A stretch of DNA of 64,000 nucleotides. Origin: Gordonia terrae. Lineage in GTDB: Bacteria; Actinomycetota; Actinomycetes; Mycobacteriales; Mycobacteriaceae. Below are positions 8,349 to 16,604 of this stretch, one piece after another. Where the stretch lies: contig NZ_CP016594.1 of assembly GCF_001698225.1 (NCBI RefSeq), positions 2,914,001 through 2,978,000 on the forward strand. Direction: 5' to 3'. Positions within the stretch are counted from its first letter, which is position 1. Every line of letters starts with the position of its first letter. A program made the translations under genes and the position numbers. The notes under the pieces were generated by a model. The model made no database searches. It was not told the origin of the DNA and saw only the letters and a list, made by a program, of their open reading frames with translations.

Positions 8349-8418
8349 AATACGTAACGAGACGCTAAGGTGGCCTGAGTCACATGTCAAGAAGCCTGTA
8401 CAGAGTTGTCTTCGTAAG

Positions 8419-9255
8419 ATGTCGGAGACGGTCGCCCTACTACCCGGAAGCGAGACACTGTTCGTGGCTACATTCGCCGATCCCGAGACGCCCTCGAGCC
8501 GGGAGGTCGTCGGTGCCGTGCTGAAGGCCTGCACCCTGCTCGAACACTTCAGCGCCGACCGTCCGTCGTGGACGCTGAACGAGCTCACCTCGGCCAGCGG
8601 GATGAACAAGACGACCGTCCATCGGCTCATGGCCACCCTCATTCACGCCGGGTGGATCGAGCGCACCGACAGCGGCGCCTACCGGGTGGGCCTGCGGGTC
8701 TTCGAAGTCGGCTCAGCCGCCTTGAGTGACCTCGACATTCGCTCCGCAGCAAAGCCGTTCATGACCGAACTCGCCGCCGACTTCGGGGACACCGCCTACC
8801 TCATGGTGCCCGCGGAGCAGGGCGCGGTCTGTATCGACCTCGTGGAGGGGAACAGCTCACTCGTGGTCGCCGGCATCTCGGTGGGCACCGTCCTGCCGTA
8901 TCACGCGGCAGCTGGACCCACGGTGATGCTCGCGATGTCGGATACGTTGCGCGCCAGATGGATCAACGATCGGCTGCCCGCATTCACCGATCGGACCCTG
9001 ACCGACGCGGCGGCATTGACTCGCCACCTCGATCGCATTCGCGAAATCGGCTACTCCGTGAGCGACTCGGACTACCTCGATGGGGTGGCAGCCGTCGCCG
9101 CGCCGATCACCGACCGGTCGGGCGGTCTGATCGCCTCGATCAGCATCGGCGGCCGGGTCGAGGGATTCGGCGGACAGGCACTGTCGGAGAAGATCGATCG
9201 CGTCCGTGACGCGGCAGTCCGGATATCCACAGTGCTGCAATCGGTTCCGCGCTGA
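8419..9255 (+). CDS. IclR family transcriptional regulator
   Basis: 278 residues from ATG 8419. Upstream in-frame ATG 8338 would fall in the putative operator, and GTG 8464 (GGAAG 13 bases upstream) is another possibility. The N-terminal winged helix (VVGAVLKACTLLEHF, ELTSASGMNKTTVHRLMATL) is followed by the IclR effector domain (TAYLMVPAEQGAVCIDLVEG, VLPYHAAAGPTVMLAM, ISIGGRVEGF). It is divergently transcribed from the lyase/dehydratase/transporter operon. IclR proteins usually sense the pathway acid and repress or activate the neighbouring catabolic operon, which is the expected role here. Confidence 0.9.
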   Translation: MSETVALLPGSETLFVATFADPETPSSREVVGAVLKACTLLEHFSADRPSWTLNELTSASGMNKTTVHRLMATLIHAGWIERTDSGAYRVGLRVFEVGSAALSDLDIRSAAKPFMTELAADFGDTAYLMVPAEQGAVCIDLVEGNSSLVVAGISVGTVLPYHAAAGPTVMLAMSDTLRARWINDRLPAFTDRTLTDAAALTRHLDRIREIGYSVSDSDYLDGVAAVAAPITDRSGGLIASISIGGRVEGFGGQALSEKIDRVRDAAVRISTVLQSVPR

Positions 9256-9306
9256 CGGGTCGTCGGATCGCATCCAAACGAAACGCCGACAGCGGTATAA
9301 CGCAAA

Positions 9307-9334
9307 CGATCCCACCGACATGTCGGTGGGATCG
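9307..9334. terminator. perfect inverted-repeat terminator
   Basis: CGATCCCACCGACA and TGTCGGTGGGATCG form a perfect 28-base inverted repeat. It lies between the converging IclR gene (end 9255) and M23 peptidase gene (end 9360), so it probably serves both. Confidence 0.75.
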
Positions 9335-9359
9335 TCTGTGCGGCAGGATCAGGCGTCCG

Positions 9360-10115
9360 TCACGGGTGAACGCCACGCTTGTTGAGCCAGGCCTGCGGGT
9401 TGATCTTGGTGCCGTTGGCATCCCAGACCTCGTAGTGCAGATGGGGGCCGGTGGACTGGCCGCGGTTGCCGACGGTCGCGATCTTCTGGCCGGCGCGCAC
9501 ATGCTGGCCGGGGTGGACGAAGCTCTCGTTGACATGCCCGAAGACGCCGACGGTGCCGTCGTCCTGCTTCACACGGACCCACTGGCCGAAGCCGGATGCC
9601 GGGCCGGATTCGAGGACGACGCCGTCGGTCACGGCGTAGATGGGGGTTCCGACCTTGTTGGCGATGTCGACTCCGTTGTGGTGGGTTCCCCAGCGCGGGC
9701 CGTAACCCGAGGTCACGGTACCGCTGACGGGCTTCACTGCCTTCTTGATACCGGGGAGGTCGGAGCTGCCCGGGCCGAACACCGACGGCGGGAGGACGTC
9801 GCGAGCGAGATCATCGATCTCGGGCGGCAGGACCAGACCGGCCGGGAGCTTCACGTTGTCGGGCAGCGCAATCTTCGGCGCAGGCGGGGGAGCGGGCTGC
9901 GCCGTCGCCTGTGCGGCGGTTCCGGCAGTCAGGCCGACCGCGCCGACGAACGCGGCCAGAGCGCCCGTGTGCAGCGCTGTGCGGGTGGCAGAACGCGAGG
10001 TGGCACGATGGCGTCCGGGGCGCCGAGTGCTCGACGTCGAGTCGAACAGTGCGCGGGTGGCGGGGCGCGTCGCAGAGTCGGTGTTCAGTCGGTGAAGAGG
10101 CAAAGCGTTGTCCAT
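9360..10115 (-). CDS. secreted M23 (LytM-type) peptidase
   Basis: 251 residues from ATG 10115. The long Arg/Ser/Thr-rich N-terminus (about 45 residues) precedes a hydrophobic stretch (ALAAFVGAVGLTAGTAAQA), giving a late signal peptide or anchor. A Pro-rich linker follows, then the M23 domain: SGYGPRWGTHHNGVDIANKV with the H-x3-D zinc ligands, GVFGHVNESFVHPGQHVRAG, and HLHYEVW with the second zinc pair. M23 enzymes cut peptidoglycan cross-bridges or act as septal hydrolases outside the membrane. The gene stands alone on its strand and its leader carries interleaved inverted repeats (separate entry). Confidence 0.9.
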   Translation of the reverse strand: MDNALPLHRLNTDSATRPATRALFDSTSSTRRPGRHRATSRSATRTALHTGALAAFVGAVGLTAGTAAQATAQPAPPPAPKIALPDNVKLPAGLVLPPEIDDLARDVLPPSVFGPGSSDLPGIKKAVKPVSGTVTSGYGPRWGTHHNGVDIANKVGTPIYAVTDGVVLESGPASGFGQWVRVKQDDGTVGVFGHVNESFVHPGQHVRAGQKIATVGNRGQSTGPHLHYEVWDANGTKINPQAWLNKRGVHP

Positions 10116-10124
10116 CTCAGGTTG

Positions 10125-10173
10125 GGTAACAGTTCGGTATCGGCAAGGACACGGCGAAGTTACCTCCCGATAC
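10125..10173 (-). promoter_or_regulatory. structured leader with interleaved inverted repeats
   Basis: Upstream of the M23 gene two inverted repeats interlock. GGTAAC (10125-10130) pairs with GTTACC (10159-10164), and GTATCGG (10137-10143) pairs with CCGATAC (10167-10173). They cannot form as simple nested hairpins: they are either alternative stems or a pseudoknot. That arrangement suits a regulated leader or an operator pair. I do not recognise a known riboswitch class. Confidence 0.45.
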
Positions 10174-10281
10174 TTAAGCAGACCCTGAGAGCTTGCTTCA
10201 GACACCCGCGACGTCGCAGGTGAGACCCCAAACGAGATCCCGGTCACACAGGGCGCCGAATCGGCATGACACCGTGGAGAC

Positions 10282-10572
10282 ATGTCCGAGCCCGAACACA
10301 CCCCCGACGGCCACCACATCATCGTCAACGGCCGCAAGTGGCGGGCGACGGATCCGCTGATCCCGGACGAACGGCGGTCCGAACTGCAGTCGATCCTCAT
10401 GGCGTGGCGTCGAGACGTGAAGCGGACGAACGGCGCACCGGAATCACGCCACGGCGTCCAGGCGGCGAAGGTCGCGCTGGGGGAGCGCGGGACCCCGTGG
10501 TGGGAGCAGACGGAGGACGAGCGCCGGGAGCGGTGGGAGACCGAGGTCGCGCGACCCGACGACCAAGAGTGA
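10282..10572 (+). CDS. small conserved actinobacterial protein of unknown function
   Basis: 96 residues, highly charged, no signal or membrane segment. It has an N-terminal IIVNGRKWRATDPLIPDERR block and a C-terminal GTPWWEQTEDERRERWE block. Similar proteins in relatives are sometimes labelled 'biopolymer transporter Tol', but nothing in the sequence supports transport. The gene is divergent from the M23 gene, and its stop lies 6 bases from the end of the converging TetR gene. Confidence 0.75.
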   Translation: MSEPEHTPDGHHIIVNGRKWRATDPLIPDERRSELQSILMAWRRDVKRTNGAPESRHGVQAAKVALGERGTPWWEQTEDERRERWETEVARPDDQE

Positions 10573-10578
10573 CCAGCG

Positions 10579-11235
10579 CTACCGCGGCAGCAGCGACTCC
10601 GCGGCATAGCGGCCGGCGCGTTCAAAGCTCTCGCTCACCTCGAAGCCGGGATCGATCTGCCAGTACCGCATGCTCGACACATAGATGGCCGCCACCATCT
10701 GAGCCAGGAACTCGGGCGGGTGATCGGTCCGCACATCCTGCTGTTCGACGCCGCGCTCGATGAGCCGCAGTACCTCCGAGGTGAACACATGGCTGCGTTC
10801 GCCCAGTGTCCCGGACATCGACGAGATTCGTTCTATCTCGCTCGTCACCGTCCGCATGTAGTCCGGGTCGGCGACCGACGACCGCGCGAAGTCGACGAAC
10901 ACACCCACCACGCGCTCATACGTGCTGAGCGGCTTGCCGAGCATGGCGTCGACGACATGCGAGAACGTCCCCATCAGCTGCCCGTACAGCTCGGTGAGCA
11001 GATCGTCCTTGCTCGGGAAGTAGTTGAAGAACGTCGCCCGCGACACCTCGGCCCGCTCGGCGATCAACTCCACCGTTGCGGCGCTCCCGTCGGACGCCAG
11101 CAGTTCGCGCGCAGCGATCAGCAGGCGCTCACGCGTCTGCTGCTTGTTGCGTTCCCGGCGGCCGATGGCCGGAGCTTCGGTCAATGTGGTGCCTTCCGTA
11201 CGAGCGGGGCGACCCCGACCGACCAATTCTTGCAT
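10579..11235 (-). CDS. TetR family transcriptional regulator
   Basis: 218 residues from ATG 11235. TTG at 11184, with GGAAGG 7 bases upstream, is a strong alternative giving 201 residues. The helix-turn-helix is clear: RERLLIAARELLASDGSAAT, then ELIAERAEVSRATFFNYFPS. The C-terminal ligand domain is of ordinary length. It is divergent from the ABC importer operon across a 309-base region with a candidate operator at 11244-11271. It probably represses the importer and itself and is relieved by the imported compound or a derivative. Confidence 0.88.
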   Translation of the reverse strand: MQELVGRGRPARTEGTTLTEAPAIGRRERNKQQTRERLLIAARELLASDGSAATVELIAERAEVSRATFFNYFPSKDDLLTELYGQLMGTFSHVVDAMLGKPLSTYERVVGVFVDFARSSVADPDYMRTVTSEIERISSMSGTLGERSHVFTSEVLRLIERGVEQQDVRTDHPPEFLAQMVAAIYVSSMRYWQIDPGFEVSESFERAGRYAAESLLPR

Positions 11236-11544
11236 TCCGCCACCAAAGTTTGGATGGTCGTCTAACTTTTGCCTCTGAGTCCAGAGTGAGTTCGTCGGCA
11301 GCACGCCGACGACGTCACGCGAGTCGACCGCGGGGGGTCTTCCGGTGCCGGACCGACGATCGATGCTGCCGTGCGCATCGATCGCCTCGAAGGCCGAGAC
11401 TCATTGCAGGACAGATTATTTCGAAACCATCCAGCGACGACGACCCGACGGTTACAGTCGCCACCGAGTCATCAAATCCGACATTTCGTCCCATCTCCAC
11501 ACCAGGGGACGGCGACTTGTCGAATCACGATCGAAGGGGATCGC
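11236..11544. promoter_or_regulatory. divergent control region, TetR gene / ABC importer
   Basis: 309 bases without a convincing gene. It holds the candidate TetR operator next to the regulator start. Toward the importer, TACAGT at 11453-11458 fits an actinobacterial -10. The importer ribosome site AAGGGGA is at 11534-11540. Nothing else is recognisable. Confidence 0.4.
11244..11271. promoter_or_regulatory. candidate TetR operator
   Basis: The outer arms CAAAGTT (11244-11250) and AACTTTTG (11264-11271) bracket GGATGGTCGTC. On the minus strand the core reads TTAGACGACCATCCAAA, a near-palindrome of the TTnGACG/CGTCnAA type common for TetR regulators. It lies 9-36 bases upstream of the TetR start. 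Confidence 0.45.
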
Positions 11545-12780
11545 ATGAAATCACCCAGTGCACTCAGGCGTGTGCTTCGGACCGCGACGGTGATCGGCTG
11601 TTCCGGGGTGCTCGCGCTCGGAGCGCTCACGGCCTGCGCCGACGACAGCTCGGAGAGCTCGACTGCGGGCGAGACCAGCCAACTCCCCAGCAATCCGGCG
11701 ACGGGCGACCCTGTCAAGGTCGGCTTGATCGTCCCCGAGGGCGGTGCGGTGACGACGCCGATGGTGCGCGAGGGCAGCGAAGCCGCCGTCGAATACCTGA
11801 ACAACAACGGTGGCGGCATCGGCGGCCATCAGATCGAACTGGTGGTGTGCAAGCAGCAAGAAGAGCCCGCCTCGGCCACCAAGTGCGCGAATCAGATGGT
11901 GGAGCAGCAGGTTTCGGTCGTGGTCTCGCCGCTGGGCGCACAGGGTGCGGTCATGCTGCCGATCATCGCCGGCGCCAAGATCCCGTTCGTCGCACAGGCT
12001 CCGGTGTCACAGGCCGAGATGGCCACCCCCGGCTCGTTCATGCTGTCCGGCGGAATCGTCGCCGTTCTCGCGGGACAAGCCGCCACCGCGGCCAAGGACG
12101 GGCTCAAGAAGGTCACCCTGATCATCGGCGACTCCGGTGACGCAGCCGCATCGGTGAAAGCGCTCGGCGACCCGATGTTCCAGCGTGCCGGCGTTGCTCT
12201 CAACGTCGTCACCGTGCCGGTCGGCGCCGCCGACCTGACACCGCAGATCACCGCCGGTCTCGCCGACAACCCGGATGCGGTCAGCATCCTCGGCGACACC
12301 CGCCAGTGCATCTCGGTCCTCAAGACGCTGCAGACCGTCGCACCCGACGCCTCGAAGTACCTGATCGCCAGCTGCCTCGACAAGCCCGTCCTCGACGCCG
12401 TCGGCAACGAAGCGGTCTCCGGTGCCAAGGCGTTCACCACGGTCAACCTCAGCTCCGACGATCCGAGTGTCACCCAATACCGCAGTGTCATGGCGCAATA
12501 CGCTCCGGACACCGACCCGGCCGGTCTCGCCTACATCGGATACCAGGTCATGACCGCACTCGGCGAGCTGAACGGCCTCGAAGGCACCGTCGACGCCCAG
12601 ACGTTCACCACGGCACTGTCGGAGGCCAAGAACGTCCCGCTGCCGGCCGCACCCGGCATCACCTTCACCTGCGACGGCCAGGCGTTCCCGCCGCTGACGT
12701 CGTTGTGCAGCAAGGCGATTCTGGTCAGCGAAGTGACCTCCGACGCCAAGCTCGAGAACACCGTCGTCACCAACAACTAG
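11545..12780 (+). CDS. ABC importer substrate-binding lipoprotein (LivJ/LivK-type)
   Basis: 411 residues. ATG 11545 follows AAGGGGA. The signal peptide ends in a lipobox (LALGALTAC, Cys31), so it is membrane-anchored outside the cell. A Ser/Thr linker precedes a type I periplasmic-binding fold: VKVGLIVPEGGAVTTPMVR, GSEAAVEYLNNNGGGIGGHQ, and VVVSPLGAQGAVMLPIIAG. It delivers ligand to the fused permease/ATPase encoded 66 bases downstream. The ligand is unknown. Related cassettes carry branched-chain amino acids, urea, aromatic acids or sterol-derived acids. The divergent TetR gene suggests a catabolic substrate. Confidence 0.9.
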   Translation: MKSPSALRRVLRTATVIGCSGVLALGALTACADDSSESSTAGETSQLPSNPATGDPVKVGLIVPEGGAVTTPMVREGSEAAVEYLNNNGGGIGGHQIELVVCKQQEEPASATKCANQMVEQQVSVVVSPLGAQGAVMLPIIAGAKIPFVAQAPVSQAEMATPGSFMLSGGIVAVLAGQAATAAKDGLKKVTLIIGDSGDAAASVKALGDPMFQRAGVALNVVTVPVGAADLTPQITAGLADNPDAVSILGDTRQCISVLKTLQTVAPDASKYLIASCLDKPVLDAVGNEAVSGAKAFTTVNLSSDDPSVTQYRSVMAQYAPDTDPAGLAYIGYQVMTALGELNGLEGTVDAQTFTTALSEAKNVPLPAAPGITFTCDGQAFPPLTSLCSKAILVSEVTSDAKLENTVVTNN

Positions 12781-12790
12781 ATCCGCCACA

Positions 12791-12822
12791 GATCGGGGGT
12801 CGCGTCCGCGCGGCCCCCGATC
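12791..12822 (+). promoter_or_regulatory. intercistronic stem-loop after the binding-protein gene
   Basis: GATCGGGGG (12791-12799) and CCCCCGATC (12814-12822) pair over nine bases with further GC pairing inside. Placed between a binding-protein gene and its permease gene, such a hairpin typically lowers read-through or protects the upstream mRNA so that the binding protein is made in excess. Confidence 0.6.
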
Positions 12823-12846
12823 CCCGCACTTCCCAGTGGGAGTTCC

Positions 12847-15642
12847 ATGACTGACCATCTCGCGTTCCTGGTCCTCGGCCTCGGCAACGGCGCCGTCTTC
12901 GCCGCCCTCGGCCTGGCGCTGGTGATGACGTTCAAGAGTTCCGGCGTCGTCAACTTCGCCACCGGAGCCGTCGCCCTGTACGCCGCGTACACGTATGCGT
13001 TTCTGCGCCAGGGGGAACTCCTCAACCCGATACCCGGTTTCCCGGCGACCATCTCCCTCGGCTCCGACCTGGGAGTTGCTGGGACGCTGCTCATCTCCGT
13101 CGTCGTCGCAGCGATCCTCGGAGTCATCCTCTACCTGCTGGTGTTCCGCCCGATGCGCGCCGCCCCGGCCCTGGCCAAGGCCGTCGCCGCGATCGGTCTG
13201 ATGCTCGTCATCCAGGCACTCATCGCGCTTCGGGTCGGCGAGAACGCACCGAGTGTCGGCCCCATCTTCAAGGTCGACACGTTCACGATCGGCTCCAGCG
13301 CGGTTCCGACCGACCGTCTGATGCTCGCCGTGGTCATCGTCGGCCTTGCCATCTGTGCGGGACTCGTCCTGCGCTACACACGCTTCGGCGTCGCGACCGA
13401 GGCTGCCGCCGAATCCGAGAAGGGCGCACTGGTCACCGGACTCTCGCCGGACCGCATTGCCGTCGCCAACTGGGCGCTGTCGTCCGCCACTGCGGGACTC
13501 GGCGGTGTACTCATCGCACCGATTGTTCCGCTGAACCCGGTGGCCTACACCATGTTCATCGTGCCGGCCCTCGCGGCGGCGCTGGTCGGCAACTTCACCG
13601 CGATCTCGATCACCGTCGGCGCCGGACTCATCATCGGCATGCTGCAGTCCGAGGCCACCAAGCTCCAGACCACCTGGGACTGGATGCCCGACGCCGGTGT
13701 TGCCGAGGCAGTCCCGCTCATCCTCATCATCGGGTTCCTGCTCATCCGTGGACGTCCACTTCCCGGTCGGGGAGCGGTGACGCGCAATGACCTCGGCCGG
13801 TCGCCGCGTCCCGATCATCTGCTGATCCCGGGAATTGTCGGTGTCGTCGTCGCGGTCCTGGCGCTCGTCACCACTTCCGGCAGTCTCCGCCTGGCAGTCA
13901 TCGCCACGATGATCTACGCGATCATCGCGCTGTCTCAGGTCGTCGTCACCGGTTACGCGGGCCAGGTGTCCCTCGCACAGTTGACCCTCGCCGGCGTCGG
14001 CGCCTACGCGCTCAGCCGGCTGACCGACGACCTGAACATCCCGTTCCCGCTGGCGCCGCTGCTCGCGGCCTGCGCTGCGATGGTCATCGGTGTCATCGTG
14101 GGCCTGCCCGCGCTTCGGGTGCGCGGGCTACCGCTCATGGTCGCGACCCTCGCGCTCGCCGTGTTCTGCGAGGCGTTCTGGTTCCGCAACCCGTCCCTCA
14201 ACGGCGGATTGCAGGGCGCACCCGTCGACCCCCCATCGATCTTCGGTATCGACCTGGGAATCGGTGCGGGCGAGGGGTACCCGCGCATCGCCTTCGGCAT
14301 CCTGTGCCTCGTCGTGCTGACCCTGGTCGCGTACGCGGTGGCAGTTCTGCGCCGCAGCGGACTGGGCGCGTCGATGCTGGCCGTTCGCGCCAACGAACGG
14401 TCCGCGGCCGCGGCCGGGATCAACGTCGGTGCAACCAAACTCATCGCCTTCGCGATCGCGTCCTTCCTCGCCGGCCTCGGCGGATCGCTGCTGGCCTACC
14501 AGCAGACCCTCGCCACCGCGGGCAGTTACGCCGTCTTCGCCGGGATCGGGCTCTTCGCGGTCTTCTACATCGCAGGGGTGACGTCGATCTCCGGAGCGAT
14601 CCTCGCCGGGATCATCGCCCCGGGCGGGGTCATGTACTTCGCCGCCGACAAGTACGCCTCCTTCGGCGACTACTACATGCTGGTCAGCGGAATCCTGCTG
14701 GTACTCACCGTGGTCACCAGTCCCGACGGCATCATCGGATACCTGCACAAGATCCCGCTGCCGGGTCGACGCCGCCGCCCGGCACCGACGCAGGTCGACG
14801 ATCAGTCCGTCGCGACTGCGCCGGTACCCTCGCCGACCAACGGCAAGGTTCTCCTCTCGGCCCGCGACGTCACGGTGCGCTACGGGGCGGTGACCGCTGT
14901 CGACAACGTCAGCTTCGACCTACGTTCCGGCGAGATCGTCGGCCTCATCGGTCCCAATGGCGCCGGCAAGACGACCCTGATCGACGCCATCAGCGGTTTC
15001 GCGACCGCGGACGGAACAGTGACCCTCGGCGGCACAACCCTCAACGGCCTTGCACCGCATCGTCGCAGCCGGACGGGTCTCGGTCGGACTTTCCAGGACA
15101 TCGAGCTCTACGGCGAACTGTCGGTCGCCGAGAATCTGGCGATCGCCGCACGTCGCGCACCGGGCGACACCGCGGAGAACGTCCGCGACGTCCTGGCGAT
15201 GCTGGAGATCGGTCACCTCAGTGAGGTTGCCGCGGCTGACCTCTCGCAGGGACAGCGTCAACTCGTCGCAGTCGCACGGGTGCTCGCCGGCAACCCCGAG
15301 GTCGCGTTGCTCGACGAGCCGGCCGCCGGGCTCGACAGCACCGAGAGTCGGTGGCTGGGGGACAGGTTGCGCGCTGCCCGGGCGCACGGTGTCTCGATGG
15401 TCCTCGTCGATCACGACATGGATCTCGTACTCAGCCTCTGTGATCGGGTAGTCGTCCTGGACCTCGGCGCCGTCATCGCCGAAGGCACCCCCGACGAGAT
15501 CCGACGATCACCGGCGGTCGTCAACGCCTACCTGGGCACGCCGTCATCGGCGGCTGCGGGGACCGGCGAGCCCGATGACCCCTCGCCATCGAACCGGGCT
15601 GGCTCCGAACCTCATTCGACGACCAAGGAGATGACGCCGTGA
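12847..15642 (+). CDS. fused LivH-LivM-LivG: two permeases and an ATPase in one protein
   Basis: 931 residues. Residues about 1-305 are a LivH-type permease (NGAVFAALGLALVMTFKSSG). Residues 325-640 are a LivM-type permease (VVTGYAGQVSLAQLTLAGVG). Residues 665-905 are a LivG-type ATPase with Walker A GPNGAGKTT at about 702, signature LSQGQRQ at about 799 and Walker B ALLDEP at about 820. A 30-residue Pro/Ser-rich linker joins permease and ATPase, and a polar tail follows. These three proteins are usually separate; LivH-LivM or LivM-LivG fusions are more common than all three. The last four bases overlap the livF start (GTGA). The complex imports the ligand of the lipoprotein upstream. Confidence 0.92.
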   Translation: MTDHLAFLVLGLGNGAVFAALGLALVMTFKSSGVVNFATGAVALYAAYTYAFLRQGELLNPIPGFPATISLGSDLGVAGTLLISVVVAAILGVILYLLVFRPMRAAPALAKAVAAIGLMLVIQALIALRVGENAPSVGPIFKVDTFTIGSSAVPTDRLMLAVVIVGLAICAGLVLRYTRFGVATEAAAESEKGALVTGLSPDRIAVANWALSSATAGLGGVLIAPIVPLNPVAYTMFIVPALAAALVGNFTAISITVGAGLIIGMLQSEATKLQTTWDWMPDAGVAEAVPLILIIGFLLIRGRPLPGRGAVTRNDLGRSPRPDHLLIPGIVGVVVAVLALVTTSGSLRLAVIATMIYAIIALSQVVVTGYAGQVSLAQLTLAGVGAYALSRLTDDLNIPFPLAPLLAACAAMVIGVIVGLPALRVRGLPLMVATLALAVFCEAFWFRNPSLNGGLQGAPVDPPSIFGIDLGIGAGEGYPRIAFGILCLVVLTLVAYAVAVLRRSGLGASMLAVRANERSAAAAGINVGATKLIAFAIASFLAGLGGSLLAYQQTLATAGSYAVFAGIGLFAVFYIAGVTSISGAILAGIIAPGGVMYFAADKYASFGDYYMLVSGILLVLTVVTSPDGIIGYLHKIPLPGRRRRPAPTQVDDQSVATAPVPSPTNGKVLLSARDVTVRYGAVTAVDNVSFDLRSGEIVGLIGPNGAGKTTLIDAISGFATADGTVTLGGTTLNGLAPHRRSRTGLGRTFQDIELYGELSVAENLAIAARRAPGDTAENVRDVLAMLEIGHLSEVAAADLSQGQRQLVAVARVLAGNPEVALLDEPAAGLDSTESRWLGDRLRAARAHGVSMVLVDHDMDLVLSLCDRVVVLDLGAVIAEGTPDEIRRSPAVVNAYLGTPSSAAAGTGEPDDPSPSNRAGSEPHSTTKEMTP

Positions 15643-16361
15643 CTCTGCTCGAATGTCGCGGGCTCGACGCCGGGTATGCGCGCGGCAAGGCCTGCGTCCA
15701 CGGTCTCGATCTGTCCGTCGAGGCGGGCGAGATCGTCGCGCTACTCGGTCCGAACGGTGCCGGAAAGACGACACTGCTCGCGACGCTCGCCGGTCTGCTT
15801 CCGCGCCTCGGCGGCGAGGTCAACGTCGCCGACCAGTCCGTTCGTGCGGGGGAGGCACGCGCAGCGGTCCGCGCCGGGCTCGTCCTGGTGCCCGACGACC
15901 GGTCGCTGTTCAAACAACTGACGACACGACAGAACCTGCAACTGGCCATTCGACGTCGCGGCGCGGCCCGAACCGAAGCCATTGACCGGGTGCTCGGCCA
16001 TTTCCCCGCCCTCCGTGCGCGATTGAAGGTCGCCGCCGGGGAGCTGTCCGGGGGAGAGCAGCAGATGCTCGCCATCGGGCGCGCCCTGTTACAGCAACCC
16101 AAGGTGCTGCTGATCGACGAACTGAGCATGGGCCTGGCGCCCATCATCGTCGAATCGATTCTGCCCGTCCTGCGAGAGGTCGCCGACACCGACGGCGCCG
16201 CGGTGGTTCTCGTCGAACAGCACGTCCGGCTGGCGCTGGATGTCGCCGACCGGGCGGTCGTCCTCGTCCACGGCGAGATCGCACTCGCGGATTCCGCCGC
16301 CGCCCTTGCGAATGACATCAGACGGGTCGAGGAGGCGTACCTCGGGAGCGCGAGAACTTAG
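15639..16361 (+). CDS. livF: branched-chain-type ABC importer second ATPase
   Basis: 240 residues, GTG start overlapping the previous stop by 4 bases. Walker A GPNGAGKTT is at about residue 38, the signature LSGGEQQ at about 135 and Walker B LLIDELSMGLAP at about 157, followed by the switch-region VEQHVRLALDVADRAVVL. This length and the DELSMGLAP variant are usual for LivF. It provides the second nucleotide-binding domain next to the LivG part of the fusion. Nothing unusual in the catalytic motifs. Confidence 0.92.
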   Translation: MTLLECRGLDAGYARGKACVHGLDLSVEAGEIVALLGPNGAGKTTLLATLAGLLPRLGGEVNVADQSVRAGEARAAVRAGLVLVPDDRSLFKQLTTRQNLQLAIRRRGAARTEAIDRVLGHFPALRARLKVAAGELSGGEQQMLAIGRALLQQPKVLLIDELSMGLAPIIVESILPVLREVADTDGAAVVLVEQHVRLALDVADRAVVLVHGEIALADSAAALANDIRRVEEAYLGSART

Positions 16362-16375
16362 GGGCTTTTGACCCC

Positions 16376-16489
16376 TGCTCCCTGAGGAGGCCGGAGCCTG
16401 CGGAGGCCGTCACGAAGGGTCCTGGTGAGATGCGTGGCAGACCCTTCGTGACGCGCCCTCCGCAAGCTCCGGGCGCTCCTCAGGGAGCA
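16376..16489. repeat. long intergenic palindromic repeat, copy 1 (type A/A)
   Basis: The outer arms TGCTCCCTGAGGAG (16376-16389) and CTCCTCAGGGAGCA (16476-16489) are perfect complements. The inner arms CACGAAGGGTC (16411-16421) and GACCCTTCGTG (16440-16450) also pair. Between them are further complementary CCGGAGC..GCGGAGG / CCTCCGC..GCTCCGG blocks. A tail to about 16525 (TTTTCGG, GGGAGCA) resembles tails beside the 22.8-kb and 33.3-kb copies. It lies between livF and the arsR promoter. Confidence 0.85.
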
Positions 16490-16569
16490 ATGGAGGGGGC
16501 GGGCGCTTTTCGGACTAGGGAGCAATAGGCGCGCACCTCATGGCACTAGGGCGAGCGCGGCGGCTGCCA

Positions 16570-16599
16570 TTGACATGCAAGCATCCACTTGCCTATCGT
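16570..16599 (+). promoter_or_regulatory. arsR promoter with overlapping operator, leaderless start
   Basis: TTGACA (16570-16575) and TATCGT (16594-16599) are -35/-10 elements 18 bases apart. The inverted repeat GCAAG (16577-16581) / CTTGC (16588-16592) occupies the spacer. The expected transcription start coincides with GTG 16605, so the mRNA is probably leaderless. The layout suits ArsR autorepression. Confidence 0.6.
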
Positions 16600-16604
16600 C
16601 AGGT

